Made by a program: the position numbers and the translations under genes. The notes beneath the pieces are model-generated. The model had not been told where the DNA came from and made no database searches. It was given only the letters and a program-made list of their open reading frames with translations. Positions 47,283 through 56,430 of a stretch of DNA of 64,000 bases are shown here, in pieces. The DNA comes from Agarophyton chilense. Lineage: Eukaryota; Rhodophyta; Florideophyceae; Gracilariales; Gracilariaceae. The stretch covers positions 248,001 to 312,000 of the forward strand of contig JARGXX010000025.1 of the NCBI GenBank assembly GCA_030374765.1, read 5' to 3'. Positions within the stretch are counted from its first letter, which is position 1. Every line of letters starts with the position of its first letter.

Positions 47283-47738
47283 TACGGGAGGTGCCTCCAT
47301 TGCACTGTTGGGTTGTCCACGGTTGAAGAATTGGTGGGTGAAGCGTCTTCGAGAAATGCGGCCATTGGCAGTTGTTTTCAGGAAGAACGTCATGAGCAAA
47401 ATTGGAGAGCGAAGGTTGGAGAAGATGTCAAAGTGTCTTCTGACACCATAATCCCTGCAGCTGACGAAAGTAAGAAGGAACCTATTGCTCTGAATAGGAA
47501 AAGTTCAAGGGCTAACCGAACCAGATGCACCGACACCCAACAGGAGATAAAAAATCTCACACAGACTTTCCGTGAAAAGGAAAAGATCAGCACAAGGAGA
47601 AGTGTGAGAATGAAAGCGCCGACTCGTGCCAAGTGCAAAGGAATGAACAAGTCACTACTCAAACAGAGTTTAGACTCCTATTGGGTCAAACGCCAATGTT
47701 GCGAGCCTCAGAATTGCGAGAAGCTTCGAAGTGACTGA
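47283..47738 (+). CDS. Lys/Arg-rich frame, possible 5' exon of the zinc-finger gene
   Basis: An open frame without an in-frame ATG at its start, rich in Lys, Arg, Ser and Glu (SRANRTRCTDTQQE, EKISTRRSVRMK). Its composition suits a nuclear basic linker. It lies directly upstream of, and in register with, the C2H2-like frame at 47817, but no splice pair joining the two in phase was found. May also be noncoding. Confidence 0.25.
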   Translation, partial: YGRCLHCTVGLSTVEELVGEASSRNAAIGSCFQEERHEQNWRAKVGEDVKVSSDTIIPAADESKKEPIALNRKSSRANRTRCTDTQQEIKNLTQTFREKEKISTRRSVRMKAPTRAKCKGMNKSLLKQSLDSYWVKRQCCEPQNCEKLRSD

Positions 47739-47816
47739 GCCGCGAACACGCAGAAAAGGGCGTCCCAATAGAGAGAATCGGCCAAAACCTCACGTTTACC
47801 CGAATTGTTACAGGTG

Positions 47817-48158
47817 ATGGCATCAACAGAATGGAGTGATAAGTCACTACGGCGTTTTCCACTTCCAAAGAAGTGGTATGAATACCCATGCAAGTGCGGG
47901 ATGCGCTTTGGAGCTAGCGGGGATGTCACCAGACATGCGGACGCAGTGCAAAATATAACATGCATCTTTGAGTGCCAGGTTCGCAGAGATGCATTCGCTC
48001 GGAAGAGCAGTGGTAATTGCAAAAACATGCGCATCGATGTTTTGGGGCTTAACAAATTCATGACTGCGTGTATGGTTGTGTGCATAGTGCAAGAGATAGA
48101 CCATGGCAGGGCGAAGGAAAGGAAGAGAAAGAGCAGAAGTGGAGGGCAAAGTCGATGA
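47817..48158 (+). CDS. C2H2-like zinc-finger protein (partial, hypothetical)
   Basis: The ATG at 47817 opens a 113-residue frame with YPCKCGMRFGASGDVTRHAD. The C-x-C ... H spacing and the G-D-V-x-RH helix resemble a C2H2 finger whose second His is displaced. A second Cys follows (CIFEC), and a basic tail (KERKRKSRSGG) looks like a nuclear localisation signal. A DNA-binding nuclear role is inference. Probably only the C-terminal part of a longer, possibly broken gene. Confidence 0.35.
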   Translation: MASTEWSDKSLRRFPLPKKWYEYPCKCGMRFGASGDVTRHADAVQNITCIFECQVRRDAFARKSSGNCKNMRIDVLGLNKFMTACMVVCIVQEIDHGRAKERKRKSRSGGQSR

Positions 48159-48999
48159 TGTACAACCCGTGTGTACCCTATAGATGTATCTGCAGTGTAG
48201 TATATTGTAATCTTGAGTAGTAGTGTCATCATGCAAACCAAGCTATGAAGAACTTGTGCGACTTGCCACGAGCTTGAGAGAGCGGCATCAGGGATTATCG
48301 GGTATGCAAACGGACACGAACCGCGCACAGACGAAATCGAGAAGTCGTGTGTGAAAGAGAAATTTTAGTCGTCGTTAGTGACATGAAAGTTGTGGAGACT
48401 CGGCACAGTTCGTGTGGCTGAGATTGTGAGGGCCAGTGCATGTGCTCTAGACGAAATCAGTGTTTGACCATTCGATCACAAGAACCAACCCATGGGAGTT
48501 GCGATGACAATCTCCAAGGCATCTCCGTTCGATCGAAAACTCCAGCTAGGTACTGTAGCTGGTAGCGCTCTACATGATGAACTGACGCAGTCATCAAGAT
48601 TGCAATGCATCATGTGTAGCGCTTCCTCCCGGGGCATGGCAATGCCAACGGCTTGAAATTCAGCCCGGGGCTCTCGTTATTGAGGGGATGCGCCCTCATA
48701 CGCGGGGTGATGCGTGCCCGAGCTTGCACAAGCTGCCATTCGCTCGCGTGGACCTGCGCGCTACAGTGAGGTTTTTTTTCAAAGCTGGAACCGCATGTTG
48801 CCGCCGCCCAATTTCATTGTTTCAACTTGCATTGTAGGTTGTTCCCTCCGTCCATGCTGTGAGCTGTCACCTTCGAAATTACTCCGTGCAGAAGAGCGGG
48901 CTCTCAGCGCCGAAGCGCTTACAACGCTTGTTCGATTCGACGCCTCTTACCCCCCGTTCCGTGCGATGCGTTTCGTCTCCGCTAGTTGAGGTATAACTC
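48159..48999. other. Upstream region of the glycosyltransferase gene
   Basis: No gene recognised. The last 250 bp immediately precede the ATG at 49000 and are the likely promoter, though no defined motif could be assigned. Confidence 0.35.
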
Positions 49000-50286
49000 A
49001 TGCTCAACATGTACCACACGATCGCGAAGCGTTCACGACGAACGCGCATTGCAATATTGCTGCGCCGCATAGCGCTCAGGCTTCCTCGAAGAGTGATTCG
49101 GCTGGTGTGTGCGGCGGTGGCCTGTTGCATAGTTGTGGTGTTTGCATTGTTTTTGAGACGGCGGAACGCTTTTCGCCACGCCCTGGGTGGACTGCGCCCG
49201 TCTCAAGATGGGCTCTACTTTGACAAACGCGGTGCGCCACTTGCCAAATCTCTGTGGCATTCGGAGGCACTGCGCGACAGGGAACATGAGGCTTGGACAA
49301 AGGTTAAATACGATGTGGTGGTCGCCGTGAAAACCGGTCATGAGGTTGCTCAAAAGCGACTCAAAGCGCTCAGAGAGAAGGGATGGTGGCGGGTGGGACG
49401 TCACGTGCCCAACTTTTTGGTAGTGAGCGACGCCGATGACGAAAGCGTGGGCGCCATCGGGCTGAAAAAGTATGCGTTAGATCTTGTTGGAATGGGGTCA
49501 GGAAAAACGGCCCCCGCACATTGGTTTGACAAATCGGGATGGAGAGGCGATAAGGACAAGAATCTGCCGGCGGTGCATCTGATGCGAACATTATACCCCG
49601 GTAAAAAATGGTACGTGTTGCTGGACGATGACACATACATGTTTCTGGACAACTTTGCAAAGTACATTGGCTCAGCAGAAATGAACGACAGTAGGGCGAT
49701 CTACACGGGAAAGGTGTTTTACATTTCTCGGTGCGGCGGTTTTGAACGCGATGGATCGTGGGCAAAGAACCATTCGGAGCCGAAGGGAGTTTTTGCTCAC
49801 GGCGGGAGCGGGATCGTGATGAACGGACTGGCGGTGGAAAGTATGTACAAGGGCATTCCAAAGTGCATCAGAGAGTTTAGTTCATGTTGGGCGGGTGACA
49901 TGCAAATCAGCCTGTGTCTGAGAAAACACGGGGTACTGATGATGAAACGCAACAGAAACACGAACGGTAAGCATGGTATCAGTGGAACATCGGTATACGA
50001 AAAGCATTTCACACCGTTTTCAGCCAGCAAGTCGATGTCCGACAAGCGGTACTCGAAGCATTGGAAAAGCCTCGAGTTGCCGCTGACGTTCCACAAGATG
50101 GGGGAGACGGAGATGGGGGTGATGAGCGAGTTTGAAGTGTTAGCGGCGGCGACAAATACTAGCGTGCACTACAGCGGGCTGCGCAAGCATTTGTTGAGCA
50201 ACGGCATTCTGCCGGACCACTCGGCGCACGCGCGAGAGTCCAAACAGTTCTCTGCCGAGTTTTTGCCGCAGCACTTGAAACGATAA
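49000..50286 (+). CDS. Fringe-like (GT31-type) glycosyltransferase, type II membrane protein
   Basis: A 428-residue single-exon protein. N-terminus: short basic cytosolic tail, then a signal anchor of about residues 35-52 (LVCAAVACCIVVVFALFL), typical of Golgi glycosyltransferases. Catalytic domain: VVAVKTGHEVAQKRL near 108, FLVVSDADDE, then WYVLLDDDTYMFLDNF, with D209-D211 as the DxD-like metal/nucleotide-sugar site. GGSGIVMNGLAVESMYKGI at 270-288 and CWAGDMQISLCLRKHG at 299-314 follow, matching Fringe-like DUF604/GT31 enzymes. ATG 49000 is chosen because it gives tail plus anchor. Fringe-type enzymes transfer sugar from UDP-sugars onto secretory-pathway glycans; acceptor and linkage are unknown here. 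Confidence 0.85.
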   Translation: MLNMYHTIAKRSRRTRIAILLRRIALRLPRRVIRLVCAAVACCIVVVFALFLRRRNAFRHALGGLRPSQDGLYFDKRGAPLAKSLWHSEALRDREHEAWTKVKYDVVVAVKTGHEVAQKRLKALREKGWWRVGRHVPNFLVVSDADDESVGAIGLKKYALDLVGMGSGKTAPAHWFDKSGWRGDKDKNLPAVHLMRTLYPGKKWYVLLDDDTYMFLDNFAKYIGSAEMNDSRAIYTGKVFYISRCGGFERDGSWAKNHSEPKGVFAHGGSGIVMNGLAVESMYKGIPKCIREFSSCWAGDMQISLCLRKHGVLMMKRNRNTNGKHGISGTSVYEKHFTPFSASKSMSDKRYSKHWKSLELPLTFHKMGETEMGVMSEFEVLAAATNTSVHYSGLRKHLLSNGILPDHSAHARESKQFSAEFLPQHLKR

Positions 50287-51596
50287 TGGCTCGCGACGGC
50301 GGGGGGGACAGAAGAAGAGGGGAGCGAAACGAGGAAGGAAAAGGCGGGCAGTGAAGGGAGGATGGATTGTAAAAACTGAGAGTAATGTTTGCAAAACCAA
50401 ACGATAGATTCTGTACTAAATACAAAGAAGTGCATGCAGAAAATGTACATTAAGCGATATGTTTGCTATCTATATGGGAAACTGGATGGCACTAGAGAAG
50501 ATGCAGATCACGAGTGTGTAATTTAACAGACAGCCACGGTGTTCCACACCGGTGTGGATGGCATCGACGGTGACGGTCTGAGCCTCGCGTGCGACGATTG
50601 TCGCCCTACATTCATTCGACACAAATACTTTTCCGCCTGCCTTCAAGTAGATAAGCAGTATGTATTTCGTGCACGCAGCGAACTCGGCATGCACACAGCG
50701 GGTGTCAGAAAGACGGAGCTGCGCGTGTTTGCGTACGAAGACCGCCGCGCGGGCAGGGTAAGAGAGAAAAAAAGGCACCAACGCTGCACATGTAAGGGAG
50801 GTTTAAAGTGCTAGAGAGCGGCGCGGTACGCTTGCCGCGCGGTACAGTACGACGGTGATGGTGACGGCCATCAAGCGCTTGTAGAAGCGCGCAGATGTGG
50901 GTGGGCGCTCTCTGAAGAAGGTGGACACAACATCGTTCGCAAGCAGGCGCGCGATGTCATCGTGGTTGGTAAATACAGTGCAGTGCATCACATGTTTGTG
51001 TGCGTGATGCCACATGATATGCACTCGCTATGCATAGCGCCGGACGTCGCACGCGCGCACTGCTGGCTGCTCACGGGGAGAGGAAGAGGCAGACGAGAGA
51101 AGGTGACAAGCGGTTGTCAAAGGTGGCATTTATCGATGGTCGGTGACACTGTCGGCGAATGGCACTGTTTTCACACAGGCGTACATACCCAGATGAGATA
51201 CGTTAGAAGGTAAAAAGGACAAAGGGCTAATAGCGCGAGCACAAGAGTGAACACAAAGTTTGCGAATGATCGCGGAGAAGCAGCGCAGCGCAACGCAGCG
51301 ACGCAGATGCCCCCTCCACCCACATACCAGCAACGCCGAGCACTGTCAGTTGCCGCAACAATGTCGCCACTGCGCAGCAAGTGGCGGTGAGATGAGATCT
51401 CTCTCTCTGCACCTATGCATCTCTCTCACTCTTATCTCTATTTCCTTTCTTTGTCACTATCCTTCTGTACAAAAAGTGAATTCAGTTGGTTCCATCTTAT
51501 AAAAGAGAATATGGGATATCATGCTACAAGCGTACCCACAAAACTGCCAATCAATCAACAAAGTCTAAATCACACACACTCCAAGTGCGAGCGCAT
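50287..51596. other. Convergent intergenic region
   Basis: 3' flanks of the glycosyltransferase (+) and bZIP (-) genes. Small overlapping frames (for example 50539-50814) have no family resemblance. No RNA gene could be supported. Confidence 0.4.
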
Positions 51597-52823
51597 TCAA
51601 ATCTCGCCCTCCAGTTTGCGCAGATGGTCCTTGAGCTTATTATGCTGTTTCTGCATATCGGAAAGCTCGGTAGCCAGTCGCACGCGCTCCTTCTCAGCAT
51701 TAACGAGCTGCTCCTCCAGCAATTTAACATACTCCCTCCTGCGCACGCGGGACACAGCAGCGCTCTCTCGGTTAAGCGCCAATCGTCGTTCATACCGTTT
51801 CTTTTTGAGTTGCTCTGGAGACATTTTAGCCTCTTCCTCGGTGACTTTATCCATAGCACGGTCCGCAGCGCTTGGTTGTTCAGTCCTCTTTCTCTTCCGT
51901 GCCTTAGCGAAGCTCTCGGCCTTCAAGCGGGCGCGCACCTGCGCCTCCTGCACGGCGTTACTAACGATACCGGAGCCCAACACGGCGCGTTGTCCCCCCA
52001 CGCTGAGCGCGGCCTTGGTGAGGTCGGGGACGGGTGCGATAGGGGTGGGGGTTGCGGCTGCGGCTGCGGCTGCGGAAGCGGTACGCGACGGTAAGGACGG
52101 TATGTTATCCGGGGGTCCGATCGGGTACGACGTGGCGGGCTGCGACTGCGAAAAGGGCGGTTGTGAAAAGGAGCGTTGGTGCGGTTGCGATTGCGACTGC
52201 GAGTGGGGCGGGAGGTGAGAGGCGAAGGTGGGAGCAGATGGATGCTGCTTGAGGCCATCATGCGGAAGGGTGGCGGCGGCGGTGGCGGCGGCGGCAACAG
52301 CAGCAGCTGAAGCTGCGGTGGAAAAGGCGGACGGGGCAAGGGGTTTCGAGTTGGACAGAGTATGCTTTAGCGGGAGCGAGCGAGAAGTGGGGGCGGGGAC
52401 GGGGGCGGGGGCGGGAGCGGGAGCGGGAGCGGGAGCGGGAGCGGGGGCAGCGGAGACGGAATTTGGTTTGGAGACGCCAGGAACAGGAGTGAAGGGGTAC
52501 TCGGAGCAGCGAAAGAGGTCGGAAAGGCTCTGAGAGGGGGCGGCGGGGTCGATTGGGTTGGCAGCGATCTCTGCGGAGACGCCGGGAGAGTGGAGCGGCG
52601 GAAAGGTGGGGGAGAAGCGGGGAGTGAGACCGGTGGGAAGGTGTGCAGACGCGTAGAAGGCGGGGTTTGCAGAAAGCGGTTGTGACCAGTCGGTGGGAGG
52701 AGGAAGCGAGTCGAGGGTAGGAGTAGTGAGACGAAGCTGCGGCGACGGTGTAGGCAGCAACCACGGCTGGGCGCTAAGCGCGACGGAGGCGGAGGACACG
52801 GGGGCGTCCATGGCGGCGGGCAT
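51597..52823 (-). CDS. bZIP transcription factor
   Basis: From the ATG at 52823 (MPAAMDAPVSS) the frame encodes 408 residues. The long N-terminal part is Pro/Ser/Ala-rich, with an Ala-Pro dipeptide repeat (about residues 126-145) and an Ala run, as in activation domains. The C-terminal 65 residues are a bZIP. The basic region is KKKRYERRLALNRESAAVSR, whose N-x7-R signature (N and R of NRESAAVSR) contacts DNA. A leucine zipper follows with heptad Leu at LLEEQL, VRLATEL, HNKLKDHL and RKLEGEI. It should dimerise and bind ACGT-type sites in the nucleus. Upstream open frame to 53258 is ignored because it is low-complexity and lacks a better start. Confidence 0.85.
   Translation of the reverse strand: MPAAMDAPVSSASVALSAQPWLLPTPSPQLRLTTPTLDSLPPPTDWSQPLSANPAFYASAHLPTGLTPRFSPTFPPLHSPGVSAEIAANPIDPAAPSQSLSDLFRCSEYPFTPVPGVSKPNSVSAAPAPAPAPAPAPAPAPVPAPTSRSLPLKHTLSNSKPLAPSAFSTAASAAAVAAAATAAATLPHDGLKQHPSAPTFASHLPPHSQSQSQPHQRSFSQPPFSQSQPATSYPIGPPDNIPSLPSRTASAAAAAAATPTPIAPVPDLTKAALSVGGQRAVLGSGIVSNAVQEAQVRARLKAESFAKARKRKRTEQPSAADRAMDKVTEEEAKMSPEQLKKKRYERRLALNRESAAVSRVRRREYVKLLEEQLVNAEKERVRLATELSDMQKQHNKLKDHLRKLEGEI
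52389..52447. repeat. GGGAGC/GGGGGC hexanucleotide minisatellite within the bZIP gene
   Basis: About ten hexamer units on the plus strand encode the Ala-Pro repeat of the bZIP protein on the minus strand. G-tracts every three bases make it quadruplex-prone and length-variable. Confidence 0.85.
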
Positions 52824-53282
52824 GACTATGCAGCAGTCACAAGCAATGCGCGACGTCACAACCGCGGGGTGGGGGTGGGGGTGGGATGGGGGGTGAGGGG
52901 AGTGCGAGCGGTGTGCAGACGCGCATCCAGCGATGTTGCGCACGTCGTTCAAGCGCGAGCGCGCGCGCGCGCTTTTGTAGCGCGCGGCCGCCCCCAGCAA
53001 GGCGCTCCTTGCTGGCGCTTTGCTGCCTTCGCTGTTCAGCTCGGTTTGTTTTCGCCAGCGCCGCACGTCCTCCACCCAAAAACGCGTGCCAGCAACTGCC
53101 CCACCCTCTGCGCTCCAAGCGCAGTGCCTGCCGCCCGGCCAGCCTGCCGCCTTCCTGCCGCCTTCCGTCCTCCTCCTCCTCCACCTTGCGCGTGGCCGCG
53201 TGTCTAGCTGGTCAACGTCGCCACGCCGTCCGCGTGTCCAGCCGGCCACCGTCGCCACGCTCCACCGCTGGCCACGTCGCGC
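52824..53282. promoter_or_regulatory. Upstream region of the bZIP gene, G- and GC-rich
   Basis: Lies between two same-strand genes. Contains a G-rich run at 52866-52900 (blocks of 3-6 G separated by single T or A, then TGAGGGG) and a GCGCGCGC tract near 52960-52973. It should hold the bZIP promoter and 5' UTR and the 3' UTR of the BSD-domain gene. No classical TATA box is evident. Confidence 0.4.
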
Positions 53283-53385
53283 TCACGCGCCGCGCCGCCA
53301 CGACAGGAACTCCTCGTCGTCCTCGCTGTGGGGCTGGTCAGCAGCGTCATGCGCATCGTGCTTGTCGTCATCGTCGTCGTCGACA

Positions 53386-53431
<46 letters not shown>

Positions 53432-54509
53432 TTGCGCCGGACTTGTGGCGTTCATGGTCGCGTGCGCCGTCGTCGCTGCCGTCGTGCGCCCCGTTGTCCC
53501 CGATGTGGCCCCCCACGTGCCCATCGGTCTGGTCGCCGCCGGCAAGCAGCTCGGCGCGCACGCGCTCCACATGCCAAAAGTACGCGGCCCAGAAGCGACG
53601 TTCATTCACGCGTGCCGGCACCAACATGGCTCGCAGTCGTCGCAGACTGCTGTGTGCCTTCAAGGCGCCCATTGCCTCGCGCGCACGCGCCACACCGTCG
53701 TCTTGCTGCTCATTCTTGTCCTTGTCTTGGTCCTGACCCACGCGCAATTGCACGAAAAGTTGCTCGCGACGCCGTTTGTTGTACACGCCATCCACGGCTA
53801 GTCGTAGCATCTCTGCGCGGAGCGCGTCTGCGTGCATGCGCTCCGCCTCCGGTAGACAGTCCCACGGCGCGCACGCGTCGCCGTCGCCGTTGCCGTTGCC
53901 GTCGCTGATTCCATCGTTTCGGTCGGTGTGAGCCGTAGCGTCGGGGGCGTCAACGAATATGTGGCGCGCCTCCTCGCCGCTGGCGCGCAGCGAGCGCGCG
54001 GCGTTGTCCACTAGCTCGGCGAGGTGCATGGCGTTCACACCGCGACGCACATCCTCTGCGCCAGCCAGCGCGCCACGTTCCACGTGCTGCGCCGCGTGGC
54101 GCAAACGCCCGCCCACATCGTGCACGGCCGTGTTCCACAGCCGCTGCGCGCCACCCAGCCAGTGTTCTCCTTGTTGTTGCTGTTGCAACGCATCATCACC
54201 TTCCTTTTCTCCGCCGCGCGCCCACCCCGACCACGCGGCCGTGAGCGCCGCGGACAGGGGGTTGGGCTGCGACGCAGCGGCAGTAGTAGCAGTCGCTTGC
54301 TGACTGGCGGCGTCGGCGCTTTCGCCGAGCTCGCCATCGCGTGCTTTCTCATCGTCGGTAGCCTCGGACAGCGCCGGGTGCGCCTCGCGCGCGTCAGCGA
54401 CGGGCAAAGTGCGCGCCGGCGCGCGCGAAGACGCCATCTGCATGGAGTTGCGCACGGCAGCGTCACAGATCGGCGCGCAGTCGTCATCGCCCTGCTGAAA
54501 TGGTTTCAT
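53283..54509 (-). CDS. BSD-domain protein with poly-Asp tract
   Basis: ATG 54509 (MKPFQQGDDD) gives 408 residues. The N-terminal half is Ala/Gln-rich and predicted helical (LWNTAVHDVGGRLRHAAQ). The BSD domain is at roughly residues 230-320: LRLAVDGVYNKRR, then LRRLRAMLVPARVNERRFW and FWAAYFWHVERVR; the paired Phe-Trp is the domain hallmark. An acidic tail follows, with about 22 Asp interrupted by one Val, encoded by a GAC/GAT repeat. BSD proteins occur in TFIIH p62, synapse-associated proteins and BSDC1-like proteins; overall architecture (helical N-terminus, BSD near the C-terminus, acidic end) resembles the latter two. Function in this organism unknown. Confidence 0.75.
53363..53431. repeat. 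(CGT)n trinucleotide repeat in the BSD gene
   Basis: About 23 near-perfect GTC/CGT units encode the Asp tract on the minus strand. Likely to vary in length between individuals. Confidence 0.9.
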
Positions 54510-54695
54510 TGTGTTGGCAGCCTCGTTCAATTACGACACGTGGCCACGTCCCGCGCGCTGGCGCTGTCAGCCCGCTGCTGGCGCCACGTGGCCACGACGG
54601 TGTTTCGCACCGAGCGCCGTTGGCGCTCCGCCCATCTTTGCCATTGGCGCTTTTCCGTTGGCGAATCGGTCGCGCATCCTTCCGCGCCCTCCGCG
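54510..54695. promoter_or_regulatory. Short divergent promoter (BSD gene / acid phosphatase gene)
   Basis: 186 bp separate the two start codons, so both transcripts must initiate here. It is GC-rich, with repeated TTGGCGC and CCACGTGG/CACGTGGCC elements. CACGTG at 54586-54591 and a CACGTGG copy at 54537-54543 are ACGT-core sites of the type bound by bZIP or bHLH factors. Bidirectional use is inferred from geometry only. Confidence 0.5.
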
Positions 54696-56219
54696 ATGCA
54701 AATGTTGTGGCGCCTGTTGCTCTCTCGGCCTCTGGCGATTGTCGTCGCCATTGTCGCCGTCACTGCCGCCGTCGCTGCCGCCGCAGAGCAGGAGCTGCCT
54801 CCATCGCCGCTGGAGCGTCATAAGCTGCTGTTCGTACTGGAGCTGTGCCGCCATGGCGATCGCGCCCCGCTCAACGAGTTCCCGTCCGACGCGCTGCCCG
54901 CCTCGCAGTGGCCGGAGGGCGTCGGCGAGCTCACCTCCGTCGGCCAGCGCGCCCACTTCGACCTCGGTCAGCGTCTCCGCCAACGCTACGTTGACTCGGG
55001 CTTTCTGCCGCAGTCCTTCTCGCCCAAGCTCGTCTACGTGCGCAGCACTGACATCGATCGCACGCTAGTCTCCGCCACCGCCCAGATGGCCGGCCTGTAT
55101 CCGCCCGGCACCGCCTCCAACCAGGACGTTGGCCTCCGCTTCGGCGCCCAGCCTCTCACCGACCGTGACGGCGGCTTGCCGCACCTCTTCCAGCCCGTCC
55201 CCATTCACACCGAGTCCAAGCAGAATGAAATATTGCTGCTTCCGGACCGCAACTGCCCCCGCCTGGACCACCTGCTCAAGCACCGCTTTCGCCTCCCGCC
55301 CTTTGTCGAAAAGCTAAAGCAAGAGAGCGCCTTCTTGCGCGCTGCCGCCCTTGTCGCAAAGCGCGACCCGGAGACCTTCACCATCTGGGACCTGGAAAAG
55401 CTCTCCGACACATGGACCTGCTTTCAGCACCACTCCGTTCCGCTCCCGCACGACGCAACCCCCGAAATAGTCCTACGCGCCAGAAACCTCTCCTACTGGC
55501 TGCTGGACTACGTCAACCAAGGTGTCGAGCTCAACCGCCTGCGCGCAGGACTCATCTTGTACAATGCCAGACAGCTCATGACAGTAGCCGCCCTCAAGAG
55601 TCTCAACAAACTGCCCCTCGAAAATGAACCCGACTACAAAAAGTTTGTTCTGTACAGCGCCCATGACACCACTGTCGCCGCCACGCTGGCCGCCTTACGG
55701 GCGTTTGACGGCCGTAACCCGCCCTACAATTCCACCCTCATCTGGGAGTTGTACGCCGCAGAGGGCTCGAGCAAGTTTTTCGTCAAGCTCGAGTACAACG
55801 GTACCCCGTTGCTCTTGCCCGGCTGCTCAGATACGCTGTGCCCGGCCGACGAGTACCTTCGCTCCACGGCGCACCGCACCGTCGAGGGGGAAATCGCCAA
55901 GAAAATCGAATGTTTCATTGGCTTGAGGAGACTTGGTGCCTTGGCTGGCAGCTTGTTCTCCACCAAGAAATCAGTTCCCACGTATGCAAATCTTGTGTTC
56001 CATACTGACGATCACACCTCGGGCGGCGCGTCCGTCGAAAAGTCTGCGATCGCTCTTATCATGGCTTTGATCGTCATCGTTGGCGCGTGTGGTGTGGCGG
56101 CGAGGTTGCGCTCCCGATATGGTGGCTATGTGCCGACAAATGATGCACTTGATGAGGACGCCCCGTACCGCCAACCCATTGTGCAAAATCATGTTTCCGA
56201 ACGACGCATCCTCGTGTAG
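54696..56219 (+). CDS. Histidine acid phosphatase, membrane-anchored
   Basis: ATG 54696 gives 507 residues. A signal peptide (about 1-30: LLLSRPLAIVVAIVAVTAAV) is followed by LFVLELCRHGDRAP, the RHGxRxP catalytic signature at residues 52-58 with nucleophile His53. Partner motif SAHDTT at 321-326 supplies the acid His323-Asp324. YVRSTDIDRTLVSA and GLYPP are further branch-2 landmarks. Near 450-472 lies one hydrophobic segment (IALIMALIVIVGACGVAARL) followed by a tail of about 35 residues, giving the type I layout of lysosomal/prostatic acid phosphatases. The enzyme should hydrolyse phosphate monoesters in vacuole or at the cell surface. The frame is open upstream to 54024 but that part is antisense to the BSD gene and precedes the signal peptide. 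Confidence 0.92.
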   Translation: MQMLWRLLLSRPLAIVVAIVAVTAAVAAAAEQELPPSPLERHKLLFVLELCRHGDRAPLNEFPSDALPASQWPEGVGELTSVGQRAHFDLGQRLRQRYVDSGFLPQSFSPKLVYVRSTDIDRTLVSATAQMAGLYPPGTASNQDVGLRFGAQPLTDRDGGLPHLFQPVPIHTESKQNEILLLPDRNCPRLDHLLKHRFRLPPFVEKLKQESAFLRAAALVAKRDPETFTIWDLEKLSDTWTCFQHHSVPLPHDATPEIVLRARNLSYWLLDYVNQGVELNRLRAGLILYNARQLMTVAALKSLNKLPLENEPDYKKFVLYSAHDTTVAATLAALRAFDGRNPPYNSTLIWELYAAEGSSKFFVKLEYNGTPLLLPGCSDTLCPADEYLRSTAHRTVEGEIAKKIECFIGLRRLGALAGSLFSTKKSVPTYANLVFHTDDHTSGGASVEKSAIALIMALIVIVGACGVAARLRSRYGGYVPTNDALDEDAPYRQPIVQNHVSERRILV

Positions 56220-56430
56220 TCGAACCTAAGCCTTATATTCGGTTCTTTTTCTTTTTGGTTTCATTGTTAGTTAGCCAGAACCGCCGATTCCCCGCCATCA
56301 CCCGCTGATGTCCCCAACGAGATAAATACTTACCGGTGCAGTATTAGTGAATAGAATTGCTCTACAGTAACTACCTTCGTACTTTGCCCAACTATCTACG
56401 TAACGTACAAACTTGCATCAACCAAGGTGC
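56220..56430. terminator. Convergent 3' region (phosphatase / condensin gene)
   Basis: 211 bp separate the stop codons of two opposing genes, so both 3' ends must be formed here. An AT-rich GATAAATACT element near 56321 is a possible poly(A) signal on the plus strand. Confidence 0.35.

Noticed and set aside
51597..52218. Long plus-strand frames (51415-52218, 51486-52094)
   Set aside because: Shadows of the bZIP gene on the opposite strand.
52824..53258. N-terminal extension of the bZIP frame
   Set aside because: Arg/Ala-rich GC-driven open frame without a good start; MPAAMD at 52823 begins the Pro-rich region typical of the protein.
52886..53908. 340-residue plus-strand Arg-rich frame
   Set aside because: Composition follows the GC-rich CG repeats and it is antisense to the BSD gene; no domain.
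54024..54695. N-terminal extension of the acid phosphatase frame
   Set aside because: Antisense to the BSD gene, low-complexity Arg-rich, and it would bury the signal peptide; ATG 54696 fits far better.
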